From positions 1-64,000 of the forward strand of contig JAQGLW010000133.1 in the NCBI GenBank assembly GCA_028292665.1: a DNA stretch of 64,000 nucleotides, read 5' to 3'. The DNA is from Herminiimonas sp. Lineage in GTDB: Bacteria > Pseudomonadota > Gammaproteobacteria > Burkholderiales > Burkholderiaceae_D. A program made the translations under genes and the position numbers. Below the pieces are notes generated by a model. That model saw only the letters and a list, made by a program, of their open reading frames with translations, had not been told where the DNA came from and made no database searches. Shown here in pieces: positions 63,892-64,000 of this stretch (position 1 is its first letter; every line of letters begins with the position of its first letter).

Positions 63892-64000
63892 CAAGTTCGG
63901 TCCATTGTGTCGGCCAATTGAACTGGTGACGGTGCCTGATGGTTAATCCTGTTGTGGTGATTGCGGTGACTGTCACTGTTGATCCAGTGACCAGTGACCA

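Larger units (their letters stand above)
60031..64000 (+). mobile_element. Second integrative element (serine-recombinase type), left part
   Basis: It begins where comEC is cut the second time and carries the recombinase gene 57 bases from the junction, the usual place next to an attachment site. The right junction lies beyond the window. The precise core cannot be set from one end. Confidence 0.7.

Overview
The chromosomal part of the window (about 300-23,436) looks like a betaproteobacterium of the order Burkholderiales, most likely an Oxalobacteraceae such as Herminiimonas. The reasons are the complete iscRSUA-hscBA-fdx-iscX operon, the order recJ-prfB-lysS, lolC/gst/lolD/tatD/comEC in series, the GC-rich codon use, and proteins that read like that family. 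This is recognition by eye, not a database result.

Layout. 1-391: start of an AAA ATPase gene running off the left edge, and tRNA-Asn. 498-6332: aromatic aminotransferase, uvrB, a uracil-DNA-glycosylase-like protein, a Cys-rich copper-storage protein and an orphan Rieske protein. 6580-12580: the isc iron-sulfur operon with an IscR-type promoter, a REP-like repeat, internal hairpins and a strong terminator. 12622-23436: a MITE-like repeat, a glycine-zipper protein, lysS, prfB (with the programmed +1 frameshift), recJ, lolC, lolD, tatD and the 5' part of comEC.

comEC is then broken twice. A Tn7-like transposon of about 36.5 kb (23437-59969) sits inside it. The ends carry three TnsB-site-like repeats on the left and six on the right, with CCAG(T) repeated at both flanks. 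About 60 bp of comEC, in the correct reading frame, reappear right after the right end. The comEC frame is interrupted again near 60030, where a second element begins with a large serine recombinase gene; that element runs past the window end.

The Tn7-like element carries tnsA-tnsB-tnsC-tniQ (50907 to 45111, minus strand) with no cas genes. Left cargo holds small hypothetical genes and gene fragments (RhuM, HugZ-like, ModA-like, H-NS), a GGDEF/EAL protein and a copper-related block (truncated cusA, cusF-like, four-helix Cys protein, Met-rich lipoprotein). Beside this is a strong defence candidate: a divergent pair of a helicase/PD-(D/E)XK nuclease fusion and a single-chain SIR2-short-Argonaute fusion. 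Next come a four-gene membrane operon containing a 41-residue proline-rich peptide and a GAF-like membrane protein. Right cargo holds a DUF6471-like regulator facing tnsA across a perfect 12-bp inverted repeat, a DUF6236-like + PIN pair, a RES fragment, a TPR protein with ten 46-residue repeats coupled to a membrane protein, and a GH19-type hydrolase.

The most interesting parts are the defence-like cargo (SIR2-Ago with the helicase-nuclease, the 42.8-45.0 kb operon, the DUF6236-PIN pair, the TPR-membrane pair), the repeated targeting of comEC, and a gene at the left transposon end whose C-terminus resembles an IS5-type DNA-binding domain without a nuclease. The second element ends the window with a likely small RNA gene (promoter 63491-63520, terminator 63636-63663).
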